Part shown: in pieces, positions 37,324 to 47,014 of the stretch
Position numbering within the stretch: the stretch's first letter is position 1
Layout of the letters: every line of letters starts with the position of its first letter
Assembly (NCBI RefSeq): GCF_004365965.1
Contig: NZ_SOEB01000025.1
Span: 1-64,000 of the forward strand
DNA length: 64,000 nucleotides
Source: Rhodovulum visakhapatnamense
Lineage (GTDB): Bacteria; Pseudomonadota; Alphaproteobacteria; Rhodobacterales; Rhodobacteraceae
Direction of reading: 5' to 3'
Notes under the pieces: generated by a model
Databases searched by the model: none
Told to the model about the DNA's origin: nothing
Seen by the model: only the letters and a program-made list of their open reading frames with translations
Made by a program: the position numbers and the translations under genes

Positions 37324-37326
37324 GCC

Positions 37327-38850
37327 ATGCGACGGCTGGCCGATCTTCCCTTCCTGGTGATCCTGATGGGGATCGGGGCGCTGGCGATGTTTCCGCCGGT
37401 GGGCCTTGCGCTGGCCGAACGCGACTGGACGACGGCGCGGGCCTTCTTCAATTCCGGGCTGCTGTTTTCCGTCCTGACCGTGCTGATCGGCCTGTCGACC
37501 ATCAACCGGCCGGTCCGCAACCAGGCCCGCAGCCATCTGCTGGCGATGCTGGGCTTCTATGCGCTGTTGCCGGTGATGCTGGCGGTGCCGTTTTCCGAGG
37601 CGGTGCGCGACACGAGCTTTCTCAACGCCTATTTCGAGATGATCTCGTGCCTGACCACGACCGGGGCGACGCTGTTCGACAGTCCCGAACGGTTGACCGC
37701 GGGCGTGCATCTGTGGCGCGCGCTGGTCGGCTGGCTGGGCGGGTTCTTCGTCTGGGTGACCGCCATCGCGATCCTGGCGCCGATGAACCTCGGCGGCTTC
37801 GAGGTGACGGCCGGAGCGGGCAGCATCGCCGGTCGTGTCGGCCCCGAGCGCGGCGCGGTTCACCCGGCCCACGATCCGCGCGAACGGCTGATGCGTTTCG
37901 CCGAGCAGCTGGCGCCGGTCTATGTCGGTCTGACCGCCTGCCTCTGGGTGCTGATGCTGGTGGCGGGCGAGGGGCCGCTGGTGGCGGCCTGCCATGCGAT
38001 GTCGGTGCTCTCGACCTCCGGGATCTCGCCGGTCGGCGGGGTTGCGGGCGGTCAAAGCGGCATCGCGGGCGAGATCATGCTGTGGGGCTTCATGCTCTTC
38101 GCGATTTCGCGGCAGATGTTCATGTTCGATTTCCGCCCCGAAAGCTGGCGCCGGCTGAAGGACGATCTGGAATTGCGGATGGGGGTCGGCATCGCCTGGG
38201 TGGTGACGGTCTTCCTGTTCGCCCGGCACTGGGTCGGCGCCTATGAGGTCGCCGCCGAGGAAAACGGGCTGGCGGCGCTTGGCGCGCTCTGGGGCGCGAT
38301 TTTCACGGTGACATCTTACCTGACCACCACCGGCTTTGCCTCGGTCGAATGGATCGACGCCCGGCAATGGTCCGGGCTGGCGACGCCGGGGTTGATTCTT
38401 GTGGGGCTTGCGGTTTTCGGCGGCGGCGTCGCGACCACGGCGGGGGGCGTCAAGCTTTTGCGGATCTACGCGCTTTACAAGCACGGCATCCGCGAGATGG
38501 AAAAGCTGGTGCATCCGTCCTCGGTCGGGGGCGCGGGCGCCTTCGCCCGCCGCATCCGCCGTCAGGGCGCGCAGATCGCCTTTGTCTTCTTCATGCTCTT
38601 CGCGCTGTCGGTGGCGGTGGTCATGGTCGCGCTGGGGTTTCTGGGGCTCGATTTCGAGGCCTCGATGGTGCTGACGGTCGCGGCGCTGACCACGACCGGC
38701 CCGCTGACCGCCGCCGCGACCGACCCGCCGCTGTCCTATTCGGCGCTCGGCGATGCCGCGAAGATGGTCCTGGCAAGCGCGATGATCCTCGGGCGGCTCG
38801 AGACGCTGGCGATCATTGCGCTGCTGAATCCCGAATTCTGGCGCAAGTGA
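37327..38850 (+). CDS. trkH: Trk potassium uptake system membrane subunit TrkH/TrkG
   Basis: A 507-residue K+ channel-like transporter with many hydrophobic segments. Selectivity-filter loops of the four pore repeats are visible as [34 protein letters not shown] and [12 protein letters not shown]. It works with TrkA encoded immediately upstream, importing potassium driven by the membrane potential or protons. Confidence 0.94.
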   Translation: MRRLADLPFLVILMGIGALAMFPPVGLALAERDWTTARAFFNSGLLFSVLTVLIGLSTINRPVRNQARSHLLAMLGFYALLPVMLAVPFSEAVRDTSFLNAYFEMISCLTTTGATLFDSPERLTAGVHLWRALVGWLGGFFVWVTAIAILAPMNLGGFEVTAGAGSIAGRVGPERGAVHPAHDPRERLMRFAEQLAPVYVGLTACLWVLMLVAGEGPLVAACHAMSVLSTSGISPVGGVAGGQSGIAGEIMLWGFMLFAISRQMFMFDFRPESWRRLKDDLELRMGVGIAWVVTVFLFARHWVGAYEVAAEENGLAALGALWGAIFTVTSYLTTTGFASVEWIDARQWSGLATPGLILVGLAVFGGGVATTAGGVKLLRIYALYKHGIREMEKLVHPSSVGGAGAFARRIRRQGAQIAFVFFMLFALSVAVVMVALGFLGLDFEASMVLTVAALTTTGPLTAAATDPPLSYSALGDAAKMVLASAMILGRLETLAIIALLNPEFWRK

Positions 38851-38886
38851 TCCTCGGGGCGATGCAAAATTCACCTGTGGAACACG

Positions 38887-38914
38887 TTGAACAGGGCTGG
38901 AATCTGAGTAAACC
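38887..38914 (+). promoter_or_regulatory. Possible hfq promoter
   Basis: TTGAAC (38887-38892) and TAAACC (38909-38914) with a 16-bp spacer, about 75 bp ahead of the hfq ATG. The -10 is weak. Confidence 0.3.
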
Positions 38915-38987
38915 TCGCTTCATACTCGCCCCCAGAGGGAGACGGCTGTCCGCCGAGGGGCAGAATAGACAACAAGGCAAAGAAAAA

Positions 38988-39221
38988 ATGGCTGCCGATA
39001 AGCAAAACCTGCAAGACGCGTTTCTTAACCATGTTCGCAAGACGAAGGTCCCGGTCACGATCTTTCTGATCAACGGGGTCAAGCTGCAGGGCGTGATCAC
39101 CTGGTTCGACAATTTCTGCGTGCTGTTGCGCCGGGACGGGCAGTCCCAGCTGGTCTACAAGCATGCAATCTCGACCATCATGCCCTCGCAGCCGATCAAC
39201 CTTTACGAAGGTGAGGATTGA
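38988..39221 (+). CDS. hfq: RNA chaperone Hfq
   Basis: A 77-residue Sm-like protein that forms a hexamer and pairs small RNAs with mRNAs. Sm1 motif: [30 protein letters not shown]. Sm2 motif: [14 protein letters not shown], with the proximal-face YKH triad present. The C-terminal tail is short, as usual in alphaproteobacteria. The known R. capsulatus homologue nrfA/hfq also follows ntrYX-trkAH. The stop overlaps the hflX start. Confidence 0.95.
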   Translation: MAADKQNLQDAFLNHVRKTKVPVTIFLINGVKLQGVITWFDNFCVLLRRDGQSQLVYKHAISTIMPSQPINLYEGED

Positions 39222-40507
39222 GCCCGGCCGAACCGGCAGGGTCCGCGCCTCGCATCACCCGCGCCTGGGTGTTGCATCCGGACATATCGTCCGACCGCGA
39301 GCGCCGGGCGTCTGGCCCCGCGCTTGAGGAGGCCGTGGCGCTGGCCGGGGCCTTGCCCGGGCTTGAGGTCGCGGGCGCCGAGGTCGTGCCGCTGGCGAGG
39401 CCCCGGGCGGGCTATCTGTTCGGGTCGGGCAAGATCGACGAGTTGAAAGAGAGGCTGACCGGGGCCGAGGTCGAGCTGGTGCTGATCGACGGGCCGGTCA
39501 GCCCGGTGCAGCAGCGCAATCTGGAAAAGGCCTGGAAGGTCAAGATCCTTGACCGGACCGGGCTGATCCTCGAGATCTTCGCCGACCGGGCGCGGACCCG
39601 CGAGGGCGTGCTGCAGGTCGAGCTGGCCGCGCTCAGCTATCAGCGCACGCGGCTGGTGCGGGCCTGGACCCACCTCGAACGCCAGCGGGGCGGTCTGGGA
39701 TTCGTCGGCGGGCCCGGCGAGACCCAGATCGAGGCCGACCGCCGCGCCATCGACGAGGCGATCACCCGGATCCGGCGGCAGCTGTCGAAGGTCGTCAAGA
39801 CCCGCGATCTGCACCGCGCCGCCCGGCGCAAGGTGCCGTTCCCGATCGTGGCGCTGGTGGGCTATACCAACGCCGGCAAGTCGACGCTGTTCAACCGGTT
39901 GACCGGGGCCGAGGTGCTGGCCAAGGACATGCTGTTCGCCACGCTCGACCCGACGATGCGGGCCGTTGCGCTGCCGACGGGGCTCAAGGTGATCCTGTCG
40001 GACACGGTGGGGTTCATCTCGGATCTGCCGACGCAGCTGGTCGCGGCCTTCCGCGCGACGCTCGAAGAGGTGCTGGAGGCCGATCTGGTCCTGCATGTCC
40101 GCGACATCGCCCATCCCGACAGCGAGGCCCAGGCCGAGGACGTGCGCACGATCCTTGCGGATCTCGGTGTGGCGCGCGAGACGCCGCAGATCGAGGTCTG
40201 GAACAAGACCGACCTGCTGGATCCAGACCGGCGCGCGGCGGTCGAGGCGGCCGCGGCGCGGCACGAGCGGGTCGAGGCAATCTCGGCCTGGACCGGGCAG
40301 GGGATCGAGCCGCTGCTGGCGGCGGTGACCGGGATTCTCGACGAAACCCGGCAGCGGCGCGAGCTGTATCTCGATCATGGCGATGGACGCCGCCGTGCCT
40401 GGCTTTACGATCAGGGCGTGGTCGAGGGCGAGGCGCCCGACGATGACGGCTCGACCCTGACCGTCAACTGGACGGCGCGGCAGGAACAGCGGTTTCGCAG
40501 CCTCTGA
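39218..40507 (+). CDS. hflX: GTPase HflX
   Basis: Ribosome-associated GTPase that splits or rescues 70S ribosomes, 429 residues. The N-terminal HflX domain with a coiled linker ([19 protein letters not shown] near 160) precedes the G domain: G1 [14 protein letters not shown]3 [13 protein letters not shown]4 WNKTDLL. The start is TTG overlapping the hfq TGA, so translation is likely coupled to hfq. Confidence 0.93.
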   Translation: MSPAEPAGSAPRITRAWVLHPDISSDRERRASGPALEEAVALAGALPGLEVAGAEVVPLARPRAGYLFGSGKIDELKERLTGAEVELVLIDGPVSPVQQRNLEKAWKVKILDRTGLILEIFADRARTREGVLQVELAALSYQRTRLVRAWTHLERQRGGLGFVGGPGETQIEADRRAIDEAITRIRRQLSKVVKTRDLHRAARRKVPFPIVALVGYTNAGKSTLFNRLTGAEVLAKDMLFATLDPTMRAVALPTGLKVILSDTVGFISDLPTQLVAAFRATLEEVLEADLVLHVRDIAHPDSEAQAEDVRTILADLGVARETPQIEVWNKTDLLDPDRRAAVEAAAARHERVEAISAWTGQGIEPLLAAVTGILDETRQRRELYLDHGDGRRRAWLYDQGVVEGEAPDDDGSTLTVNWTARQEQRFRSL

Positions 40508-40597
40508 GGCGCCGGGCGGTTCGGGCCGCCAGCAACGAAATCTGAACTTCTGGCTGGCAGGGTCGCGGGCAATTCACGCACTCAGAACGAGGTGCCG

Positions 40598-41434
40598 ATG
40601 CCCCCGCGAAACCGCGTGCCGATGCTGGCTGTCGAACTGGCCCTTGCCCTTATCCTCGGACTCGGGCTTGCCCTGGCCTCTGTCCTGCGCCCCGCGCTGG
40701 CCGAGCCGGTCTCGCTGATTGCGGGGGGCGGGTTTCTTGGCGCAGCGGGCGGTGCTTCTGGGCCGTTGCTGACCCAGATGCCTGCCTCGGGGCCGGGTCC
40801 GTCCGGCGCCAGTCTTTTCGCCGGACGCGAGGGGTCGAGCCTGTTCGCCCCCTCTCCCGACCGGCCGCAACGGGCGGCGCCGTCTGGCCCGGTGTCGGTC
40901 TTTACGCCGCTCCGTCCGGGTGGCACGACTGCGGCGCTGGCCGAAGGCATCCGGCTTCTGATCGGCCGGGCCGAGGCCGGGCGTATGGGCTATGACGCGG
41001 TTCAGCACGGCGCGAAGATCCTGCCGCCGGGGCGGCCCACGCAACTGACCATCGGCCAGATCTACAAATGGATCGCCGACACCCCCGGTCAGCCCCATGC
41101 CATCGGCCGCTATCAGTTCATCCCCGAGACGCTGCGCCGTCTGGTGGCCGAACTGGGGCTGAGCGAGCGCACCCAGTTCTCGGCGCCGGTTCAGGATCGG
41201 CTGGCCGATCTGCTGCTGGAAGAGGCCGGGCTCAGCGCCTTCGGCGCGGGCGATCTGAAGCGCAAGGATTTCATGCACAATCTGGCGCAGATCTGGGCCG
41301 GTCTGCCGACCGCCAGCGGCCGGTCCTACTACCATGGCGTTGCGGGCAACCGTGCGACGATGACCTGGGCCCAGTTCGAGGATGCGATGACCCGCATCGC
41401 CCCGGCGCACCCCCGTCCTCCGAAGGACGGCTGA
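40598..41434 (+). CDS. Exported lysozyme-like protein
   Basis: A 278-residue protein with an N-terminal hydrophobic signal or anchor (about residues 10-35), a Gly/Pro/Ser-rich linker to about 105, and a C-terminal domain. This domain resembles muramidase folds: IRLLIGRAEAG, then HAIGRYQFIPETLRRLV, QDRLADLLLEEAGL and FMHNLAQIWAGLP. The GRYQFIP and QD pattern recalls phage-type lysozymes (GH104-like), with Glu in GRAEAG a candidate catalytic residue. The assignment is tentative. GAGG precedes the ATG. Confidence 0.6.
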   Translation: MPPRNRVPMLAVELALALILGLGLALASVLRPALAEPVSLIAGGGFLGAAGGASGPLLTQMPASGPGPSGASLFAGREGSSLFAPSPDRPQRAAPSGPVSVFTPLRPGGTTAALAEGIRLLIGRAEAGRMGYDAVQHGAKILPPGRPTQLTIGQIYKWIADTPGQPHAIGRYQFIPETLRRLVAELGLSERTQFSAPVQDRLADLLLEEAGLSAFGAGDLKRKDFMHNLAQIWAGLPTASGRSYYHGVAGNRATMTWAQFEDAMTRIAPAHPRPPKDG

Positions 41435-41733
41435 GGCGGCTGCAGGTCGCCGCGTTCCGGGGGCGATGTCCTGAGGCACGCGGGCGAGCCGGCTTCGCGG
41501 GCCTGCGCCGTCGCCTTGGGGCCGGCGAACGCCGGATGTGCCGCCCTTGCCCCGCGCCGGATGGCGCCGCGCGGACCCCGAAATACCCCGCTGGACCGTG
41601 TGTCGCGCCCCGATCCGGGAGAGAGCCCGCCACCGGGTCCTGGAGCCGGTGGCGGGCTCGAACCCTTCGTCACGTGCCAAAAGCCGGGCCGCCCCCCTGC
41701 GGTGGTGAGTGCGCGGCGACGGAGGACACAGGG
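41435..41733. other. Convergent intergenic region with a perfect 14-bp hairpin
   Basis: About 300 bp between two converging genes. GAGCCCGCCACCGG (41623-41636) is perfectly inverted at 41646-41659 with a 9-nt loop. No U-run flanks it on either strand, so it is not a classical terminator. No gene seen. Confidence 0.5.
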
Positions 41734-44202
41734 TCACTCGGCTTTCGGCACCAGATCGGTGATACCCACCGCCGCAGCGCGGGCCAGATCGGGGTCGAGC
41801 GACATCGGGATGTACTCGCCCCGGCGCCACAACTCGCCCAGATCGTCGTAATGGCGGCTGAGCGGATGGCCCGATTGCCCGGTCGAGATAATGAAGACCG
41901 AGCTGTCGGGATCGGCGAAATCATAGACCCCGCGATAGCCTGCGCCATGGACATTGGCGAAGGGGAACGGGTCGGTCCCCTTGGTCAGGCCCCGGTTCAG
42001 CGTGTTGTCGCCGCCCGAGGTCGGCTGGCGGATGTTCACGATCCATTTCAGAAGCGGCGTCTCGCCCAGCACCGGATGATCGTGCCAGGCCTGATGCGCC
42101 TGCCCCCAGCGCAGCGATTCGAGCGAGCCGCCGTAGGTTTCCGACAGATACAGAAGCGCCTCGTCCAGCGACTTGCGGGCAATCTCGGTGCAGGTCTCCT
42201 GCGCGGCCGACTGGCGGATGTCGCACCAGACCGAGGCGCCGTCGATGTCGCGGAACACCCGCTCGATGAACAGCGGCTCGACATGGGTGATTTCGCGTGC
42301 AAGCGGGCCCAGGTCGTCCTCGATCAGGTCGCGCTGCAAGAACCGCATCCAGGCCGCATAGATCAGCGGTTCCGGCAGGTGTTCGTTCATCTCGCCGTTC
42401 CAGCCCGCCAGCAGTTCCAGCGCCCGGTGGCGCCGCCGTTCCGGGCTGCCCGCGGGTGCGGGCTCGCCGGTGAACCACAGATCCCTGCCCACCAGCGGCA
42501 GAAGCGAGCGCGCTGTGAAGGACACGGTGTCCAGCTGGGCCTCGATGAAGCTTTCGCGGGTATGGACCTTGCGGGTCTCCATCAGCCGCTTCCAGCGCTG
42601 GATCCGCTGGGTGTCGCCCCAGTCGAAACTGACATGAAGCGGGAAGGGCCGGTCGACGAGCTTGTTGTTGGTGTTGCCGAGGATACCGCCTGCCGGGTCT
42701 CTGAAGCTGGGATTGGCGGCATAGTTCAGCCAGCCCTGCCAGCGGTTTTCCTCCTTCCAGCCGGGCTGGGGCAGGCGGCCCTGGCTCTGGTTGGCGGCGG
42801 TGCGGCGCGGCATCGCCCCGATCATCTGCAGCGCGATATTGTCCTCGTCGACCAGTGTCAGGTTCAGCGAAGGCGCGACGAAGAACCGCCCGGCCTCGAT
42901 CGCCTCGTCGACAGTCTGCGACCGCATGACCCGCATCGCCGCGCTCATCGAGGTGTCGGCGCCGTTCAAGAGCGTCCAGCTCACCGCCGCGACATGGCCG
43001 GGCGGGGTGATCGAGGCCAGATCGTAATGGGTGCCGGGCAGCACCGGCCCGTTCTCGGTCCAGCGCAGCGTGATCGTGACCGGTTCGGCATCGGCGACCT
43101 TGATGATGCTGCGCCGGGTCTCGAAGGGGCGAAAGCCGTCGGGGGTGCGGTATTCCTCGGGATCGTCGGGGTTCAGCTGTTCGAGGAACACGTCCTGATC
43201 GTCGAGATAGGAGGTGGTGAGCCCCCAGCCCAGCTTGGCCGAGCGGCCCGAAAGGATCGTCGGAATCCCGGGGATGGTGCCACCGATCACGCCTCCGGTC
43301 GAAAGTTCCAGCCGCGCGAGGTACCAGATCGAGGGCGCGGCCAAGCCCAGATGCGGGTCGTTGGCCAGCAGCGTGCCGCCCGCGGCCGAGCGTTTCGGCG
43401 CCGCCGCCCAGGCGTTCGAGGCGCCCGCGAGATCCGGTCCGAGGAAGGGCGACAGCTGGCCTTCGGCATAGCGCGCGAGCGGCGCCGAGGAGGGCACGAC
43501 CCCGGGGGCAAGCTCGGCATAGTCGGGCAGGGCGGCAAGCCCCGGCCCGGGCGCGTCGGGCAGCAGGTCCATCACCCGCCCGGGCTCGAGCAGCAGCGAA
43601 ACGCGCGCGCGCAGCACCTCGGCGTCGAGATGGGAGGACAAGCGCACCCCCATCAGCTTGACGAGCGCAATCGAATCGGCCGGCTGCCAATAGGCGACTT
43701 CCGGCCGGAACAGGAAGAATTCCGGCGCGCCGCGGCCGCGCGCCTCGGTGTTGACGGTCTCGATCCAGGCGTTGACGCCCCGCGAATAGGCCTCGAGCGC
43801 GGCGCGGGTCTGCGGGTCCTGGGCCGCAACCGATTTCTGCGCGAGCCCGTAGAGGTCGAGCCGCCGCATCAGTTCGTCGATCTTCAGCGTCCGGGCGCCG
43901 AACAGTTCGGACAGCCGCCCCTGCACCGTCCGGCGCAGCACCGTCATCTGCCAGAGCCGGTCCTGGGCATGGGCATAGCCCAGTCCGAAGAACACGTCCT
44001 CGTCGGTCTTGCCGAAGATATGCGGCACACTGGTGTGGTCGCGCACGATCTCGACCGGGGCGCTCAGCCCCGTGACCTCGTGCGTCCCGCTATACTCGGG
44101 CAGGGACCGCGCGGCGAGGTAATAGGCGCCGCCGATCCCCAGACCGGCCAGAACCACGACGGCGGTGAAGATCCGCAACAGCCAGCGGAAGAGATTGGGC
44201 AT
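41734..44202 (-). CDS. Penicillin acylase family protein (Ntn hydrolase)
   Basis: An 822-residue secreted N-terminal nucleophile amidohydrolase. One N-terminal membrane or signal segment (about residues 4-28) is followed by the alpha chain (IVRDHTSVPHIFG, GLGYAHAQDRLWQM). The autocatalytic site is GASNAWA, whose Ser would become the beta-chain N-terminus, and then GGTLLANDPHLGL. The family cleaves penicillins, N-acyl-homoserine lactones or other amides; the substrate cannot be called. The start was set at the ATG before the signal segment. It diverges from the dehydrogenase at 44283. Confidence 0.9.
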   Translation of the reverse strand: MPNLFRWLLRIFTAVVVLAGLGIGGAYYLAARSLPEYSGTHEVTGLSAPVEIVRDHTSVPHIFGKTDEDVFFGLGYAHAQDRLWQMTVLRRTVQGRLSELFGARTLKIDELMRRLDLYGLAQKSVAAQDPQTRAALEAYSRGVNAWIETVNTEARGRGAPEFFLFRPEVAYWQPADSIALVKLMGVRLSSHLDAEVLRARVSLLLEPGRVMDLLPDAPGPGLAALPDYAELAPGVVPSSAPLARYAEGQLSPFLGPDLAGASNAWAAAPKRSAAGGTLLANDPHLGLAAPSIWYLARLELSTGGVIGGTIPGIPTILSGRSAKLGWGLTTSYLDDQDVFLEQLNPDDPEEYRTPDGFRPFETRRSIIKVADAEPVTITLRWTENGPVLPGTHYDLASITPPGHVAAVSWTLLNGADTSMSAAMRVMRSQTVDEAIEAGRFFVAPSLNLTLVDEDNIALQMIGAMPRRTAANQSQGRLPQPGWKEENRWQGWLNYAANPSFRDPAGGILGNTNNKLVDRPFPLHVSFDWGDTQRIQRWKRLMETRKVHTRESFIEAQLDTVSFTARSLLPLVGRDLWFTGEPAPAGSPERRRHRALELLAGWNGEMNEHLPEPLIYAAWMRFLQRDLIEDDLGPLAREITHVEPLFIERVFRDIDGASVWCDIRQSAAQETCTEIARKSLDEALLYLSETYGGSLESLRWGQAHQAWHDHPVLGETPLLKWIVNIRQPTSGGDNTLNRGLTKGTDPFPFANVHGAGYRGVYDFADPDSSVFIISTGQSGHPLSRHYDDLGELWRRGEYIPMSLDPDLARAAAVGITDLVPKAE

Positions 44203-44282
44203 GGCGCACCCGTTGTTGACGCCTCGGATGAGGCCGTTAGGTAAGGGCAAATGGCGTTTCATGCAACGAGGGGAGGAGCCGC

Positions 44283-45155
44283 ATGGCACGGGTTGCGTTT
44301 CTGGGGCTTGGGGTGATGGGCTATCCGATGGCGGGGCATCTTGCCGCCGCGGGCCATGAGGTCTCCGTTTACAACCGCACCGCCGCCAAGGCCGAGGCCT
44401 GGGTGGCCGAGCATGGCGGCCGCGCCGCGCCGACGCCTGCCGCTGCGGCCGAGGGGGCCGAATTCGTGATGGCCTGCGTCGGCAATGACGACGATCTGCG
44501 CGCGGTCTGCGACGGCGACACCGGGGCCTTTGCCGGCATGGCTTCGGGCGCGGTCTTTGTCGATCACACCACGGTGTCGTCGATGGTCACCGAAGAGATG
44601 GCGGCGCTGGCCGAGACGCGGGGCATTGCCTTCGTCGATGCGCCGGTCTCGGGCGGGCAGGCGGGCGCGCAGAACGGCCAGCTGGTGATCATGTGCGGCG
44701 GCCCCGAGGCGGCCTATGCGGCGGCTGAGCCGGTGATGGGCGCCTATGCCAAGCTGTCCAAGCGGATGGGCGGCACCGGTGCCGGGCAGCTGACCAAGAT
44801 GGTCAACCAGATCTGCATCGCGGGGCTGGTGCAGGGCCTGTCCGAGGGGCTGCATTTCGCCGAGAAGGCCGGGCTTGACGGACGCGCGGTGGTCGAGGTG
44901 ATCGGCGGCGGCGCGGCCGGCAGCTGGCAGATGATGAACCGCTATCAGACCATGCTGGACGACGAGTTCGACCATGGCTTTGCGGTCGACTGGATGCGCA
45001 AGGATCTGGGCATCTGTCTGGCCACCGCCGACCGGACCGGCGCCAGTCTGCCGGTCACCGCGCTGGTCGACCAGTTCTACAAGGACGTACAGAAGCTGGG
45101 CGGGGCGCGCTGGGATACCTCGAGCCTGATCAAGCGCTTGCGGGCGATGGGTTAG
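44283..45155 (+). CDS. NAD(P)-dependent beta-hydroxyacid dehydrogenase (3-hydroxyisobutyrate dehydrogenase family)
   Basis: A 290-residue protein. The N-terminal Rossmann fold is VAFLGLGVMGYPMAGHL, then the NRT loop that usually favours NADP(H), the substrate-binding DAPVSGGQAGAQNG motif, and the catalytic Lys in GAGQLTKMVNQ. Members act on 3-hydroxyisobutyrate, tartronate semialdehyde or related acids; which one is not clear. It lies 156 bp ahead of the ABC transporter genes on the same strand. GAGGGGAG-like sequence precedes the ATG. Confidence 0.9.
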   Translation: MARVAFLGLGVMGYPMAGHLAAAGHEVSVYNRTAAKAEAWVAEHGGRAAPTPAAAAEGAEFVMACVGNDDDLRAVCDGDTGAFAGMASGAVFVDHTTVSSMVTEEMAALAETRGIAFVDAPVSGGQAGAQNGQLVIMCGGPEAAYAAAEPVMGAYAKLSKRMGGTGAGQLTKMVNQICIAGLVQGLSEGLHFAEKAGLDGRAVVEVIGGGAAGSWQMMNRYQTMLDDEFDHGFAVDWMRKDLGICLATADRTGASLPVTALVDQFYKDVQKLGGARWDTSSLIKRLRAMG

Positions 45156-45311
45156 GCCCGGCCCGAACCGGGCCGCACCGGGCATCCGCGGGGTTCTGCC
45201 GAAATTTCGGGCAGGTGCCCAAGGAACTTGCCCGGGACGGCCCGGGTGCCCTTGCACAGGGCGGCGTCTGTTTCCATGATCGCGTCCGAAACGGGGAGTG
45301 GCGCGATTCCG

Positions 45312-46217
45312 ATGATCAAGATCAAGATCAATATCAAGATCAAGGCTTGGCCCCGGTTGGGCCGAAGCGAGGCGTCCCAGGGGTATTTCCTGGTGGCGCC
45401 GCCTTTCCTTTACGCGCTGCTGCTGCTGGCCGCGCCGCTGGCGGCCATCGTGCTGTTCAGCTTCTGGACGCAGGACTACCTGACGCTCGATACCACGCTG
45501 ACGCTGAAGAACTATCGCGAGGCGTTGTCGGATCCGCTTTATGGCGAGCTTCTGCTGCGCTCGCTGGTGATCTCGCTGGCGGTGACGGCGGCGACGGTGC
45601 TGACCGCCTTTCCCATCGCCTATTTCATCTCGTTCAGCGTGCCGCCGTCCAGAAAGTCGATGTGGATCTTTCTGATCACCATCCCGTTCTGGTCGTCCTA
45701 CCTGATGCGGGTCTTTCTGTGGAAGGTGATCCTTGGCTATAACGGCGTGCTGAACACCACGCTGACCGGGCTCGGGATCATCGACGAGCCGCTGAGCTTC
45801 ATTCTCTACAACGCCAATGCGGTGGTGATCACGCTGGCCCATGCCTATGCGCCCTTCGCGATCCTGCCGATCTATGTGGCGCTTGAAAAGATCGACCGCT
45901 CGCTGCTGGAGGCCAGCCGCGACCTGGGCGAAAGCCGGGTCATGACCTTCCTGAGGGTGACGCTGCCGCTGGCGATGCCGGGGGTCGTGGCGGCCGTGCT
46001 GATCGTCTTCATCCCGACTATCGGCGATTATGTCACGCCGCGCCTCGTCGGCGGGCCGAACGGGCTGATGATCGCCAACATGATCCAGACCCAGTTCCTG
46101 AAGCTGAACAACGCGCCGATGGGGGCGGCGCTGGCGGTGCTGGCGATGGCCATGGTCACGGCGGTCTCGCTGGTCTTTCTGTTCCTCAATCGCCGGTACC
46201 TGAAGGGGCAGAAATGA
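45312..46217 (+). CDS. ABC transporter permease (PotB-like, polyamine/opine family)
   Basis: About 301 residues with six hydrophobic segments and the binding-protein-dependent permease EAA loop (EASRDLGESRVMTFLRVTLPLAMPG). The N-terminus encoded from 45312 is unusual: MIKIKINIKIK comes from five tandem copies of a hexanucleotide at 45315-45344. An alternative ATG at 45276 adds 12 residues, but neither start has a strong ribosome binding site. Its stop overlaps the next permease as ATGA. The family imports spermidine, putrescine or related compounds. Confidence 0.85.
   Translation: MIKIKINIKIKAWPRLGRSEASQGYFLVAPPFLYALLLLAAPLAAIVLFSFWTQDYLTLDTTLTLKNYREALSDPLYGELLLRSLVISLAVTAATVLTAFPIAYFISFSVPPSRKSMWIFLITIPFWSSYLMRVFLWKVILGYNGVLNTTLTGLGIIDEPLSFILYNANAVVITLAHAYAPFAILPIYVALEKIDRSLLEASRDLGESRVMTFLRVTLPLAMPGVVAAVLIVFIPTIGDYVTPRLVGGPNGLMIANMIQTQFLKLNNAPMGAALAVLAMAMVTAVSLVFLFLNRRYLKGQK
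45315..45344. repeat. Hexanucleotide tandem repeat (ATCAAG)5
   Basis: Five consecutive 6-bp units; the third is ATCAAT, the others ATCAAG. They encode alternating Ile and Lys or Asn at the permease N-terminus, just after the assumed start codon. Confidence 0.85.
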
Positions 46218-47014
46218 AGAGCCTCAGGCTTTACGCCATCCTCTATCTGATCTTCCTCTATGCGCCGATCGCGCTCTTGCCGATCTTTGCCTTCAACGAC
46301 GGCACGGTGATCGCCTTTCCGCTGAAGGGCTTCACGCTGGAATGGTTCAAGGAGCTTCTGACCATCCCGGCGCTGCATGCGGCGGTGCTGAACAGCCTGA
46401 TCATCGCGGTGTCCTCGGCACTGATCGCCACCTGTCTGGGGATCTGTGCCGCCCGGGCGGGCACGCGCTTTGCCTTTCCGGGCAAGAAGGGCATTCTGGG
46501 GCTGATCATGCTGCCGCTGGTGCTGCCAGAAATCATCGTGGCGGTCTCGCTGCTGGTGGTGCTGCTGCAACTCGGCCTGCCGCTCGGGTCCTGGACGGTG
46601 GTGCTGGGCCATGTGCTGATGTGCACGCCGTTTTCCATCGCGATCCTGAACTCGGCCTTTCAAAGCCTCGACGTCTCGCTGGAAGAGGCCGCCATCGATC
46701 TGGGTGAAACCCGCTGGTCCAGCTTCCGGCTCATCACGCTGCCGCTGGTGATGCCGGGCATCATCTCGTCGCTGTTGATCGCCTTCACGATCTCGCTGGA
46801 CGAGTTCATCATCGCCTTCTTCCTGACCGGGACCAACCCGACCCTGCCGGTCTATATCTGGGGCCAGCTCCGCTTTCCGCAGAAGATCCCCGTGATCATG
46901 GCGCTGGGCACGATCCTGGTGCTGGCCTCGGTGATCCTGCTTGCCATTGCCGAATATTTCCGCCGCCGGGGCGTCGCGCGCACCGGACAGGCCGACGCCG
47001 GAGGTTTCCTGTGA
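46214..47014 (+). CDS. ABC transporter permease (PotC-like)
   Basis: A 266-residue second permease with about six membrane segments. The EAA loop is EEAAIDLGETRWSSFRLITLPLVMPGI, and the conserved TISLDEFIIAFFLTG of PotC-type permeases follows. It overlaps the upstream permease and the downstream ATPase genes by four bases each, so the three form one translational unit. Confidence 0.9.
   Translation: MKSLRLYAILYLIFLYAPIALLPIFAFNDGTVIAFPLKGFTLEWFKELLTIPALHAAVLNSLIIAVSSALIATCLGICAARAGTRFAFPGKKGILGLIMLPLVLPEIIVAVSLLVVLLQLGLPLGSWTVVLGHVLMCTPFSIAILNSAFQSLDVSLEEAAIDLGETRWSSFRLITLPLVMPGIISSLLIAFTISLDEFIIAFFLTGTNPTLPVYIWGQLRFPQKIPVIMALGTILVLASVILLAIAEYFRRRGVARTGQADAGGFL

Noticed and set aside
41640-41665. 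tRNA-like T-arm sequence on the minus strand
   Set aside because: The flanking bases do not form a 5-bp T stem, and no anticodon or acceptor arms can be drawn, so it is not a tRNA gene.
41068-44244. 1,058-codon open frame on the plus strand
   Set aside because: Antisense to the penicillin acylase gene, whose catalytic motifs are clear on the other strand.
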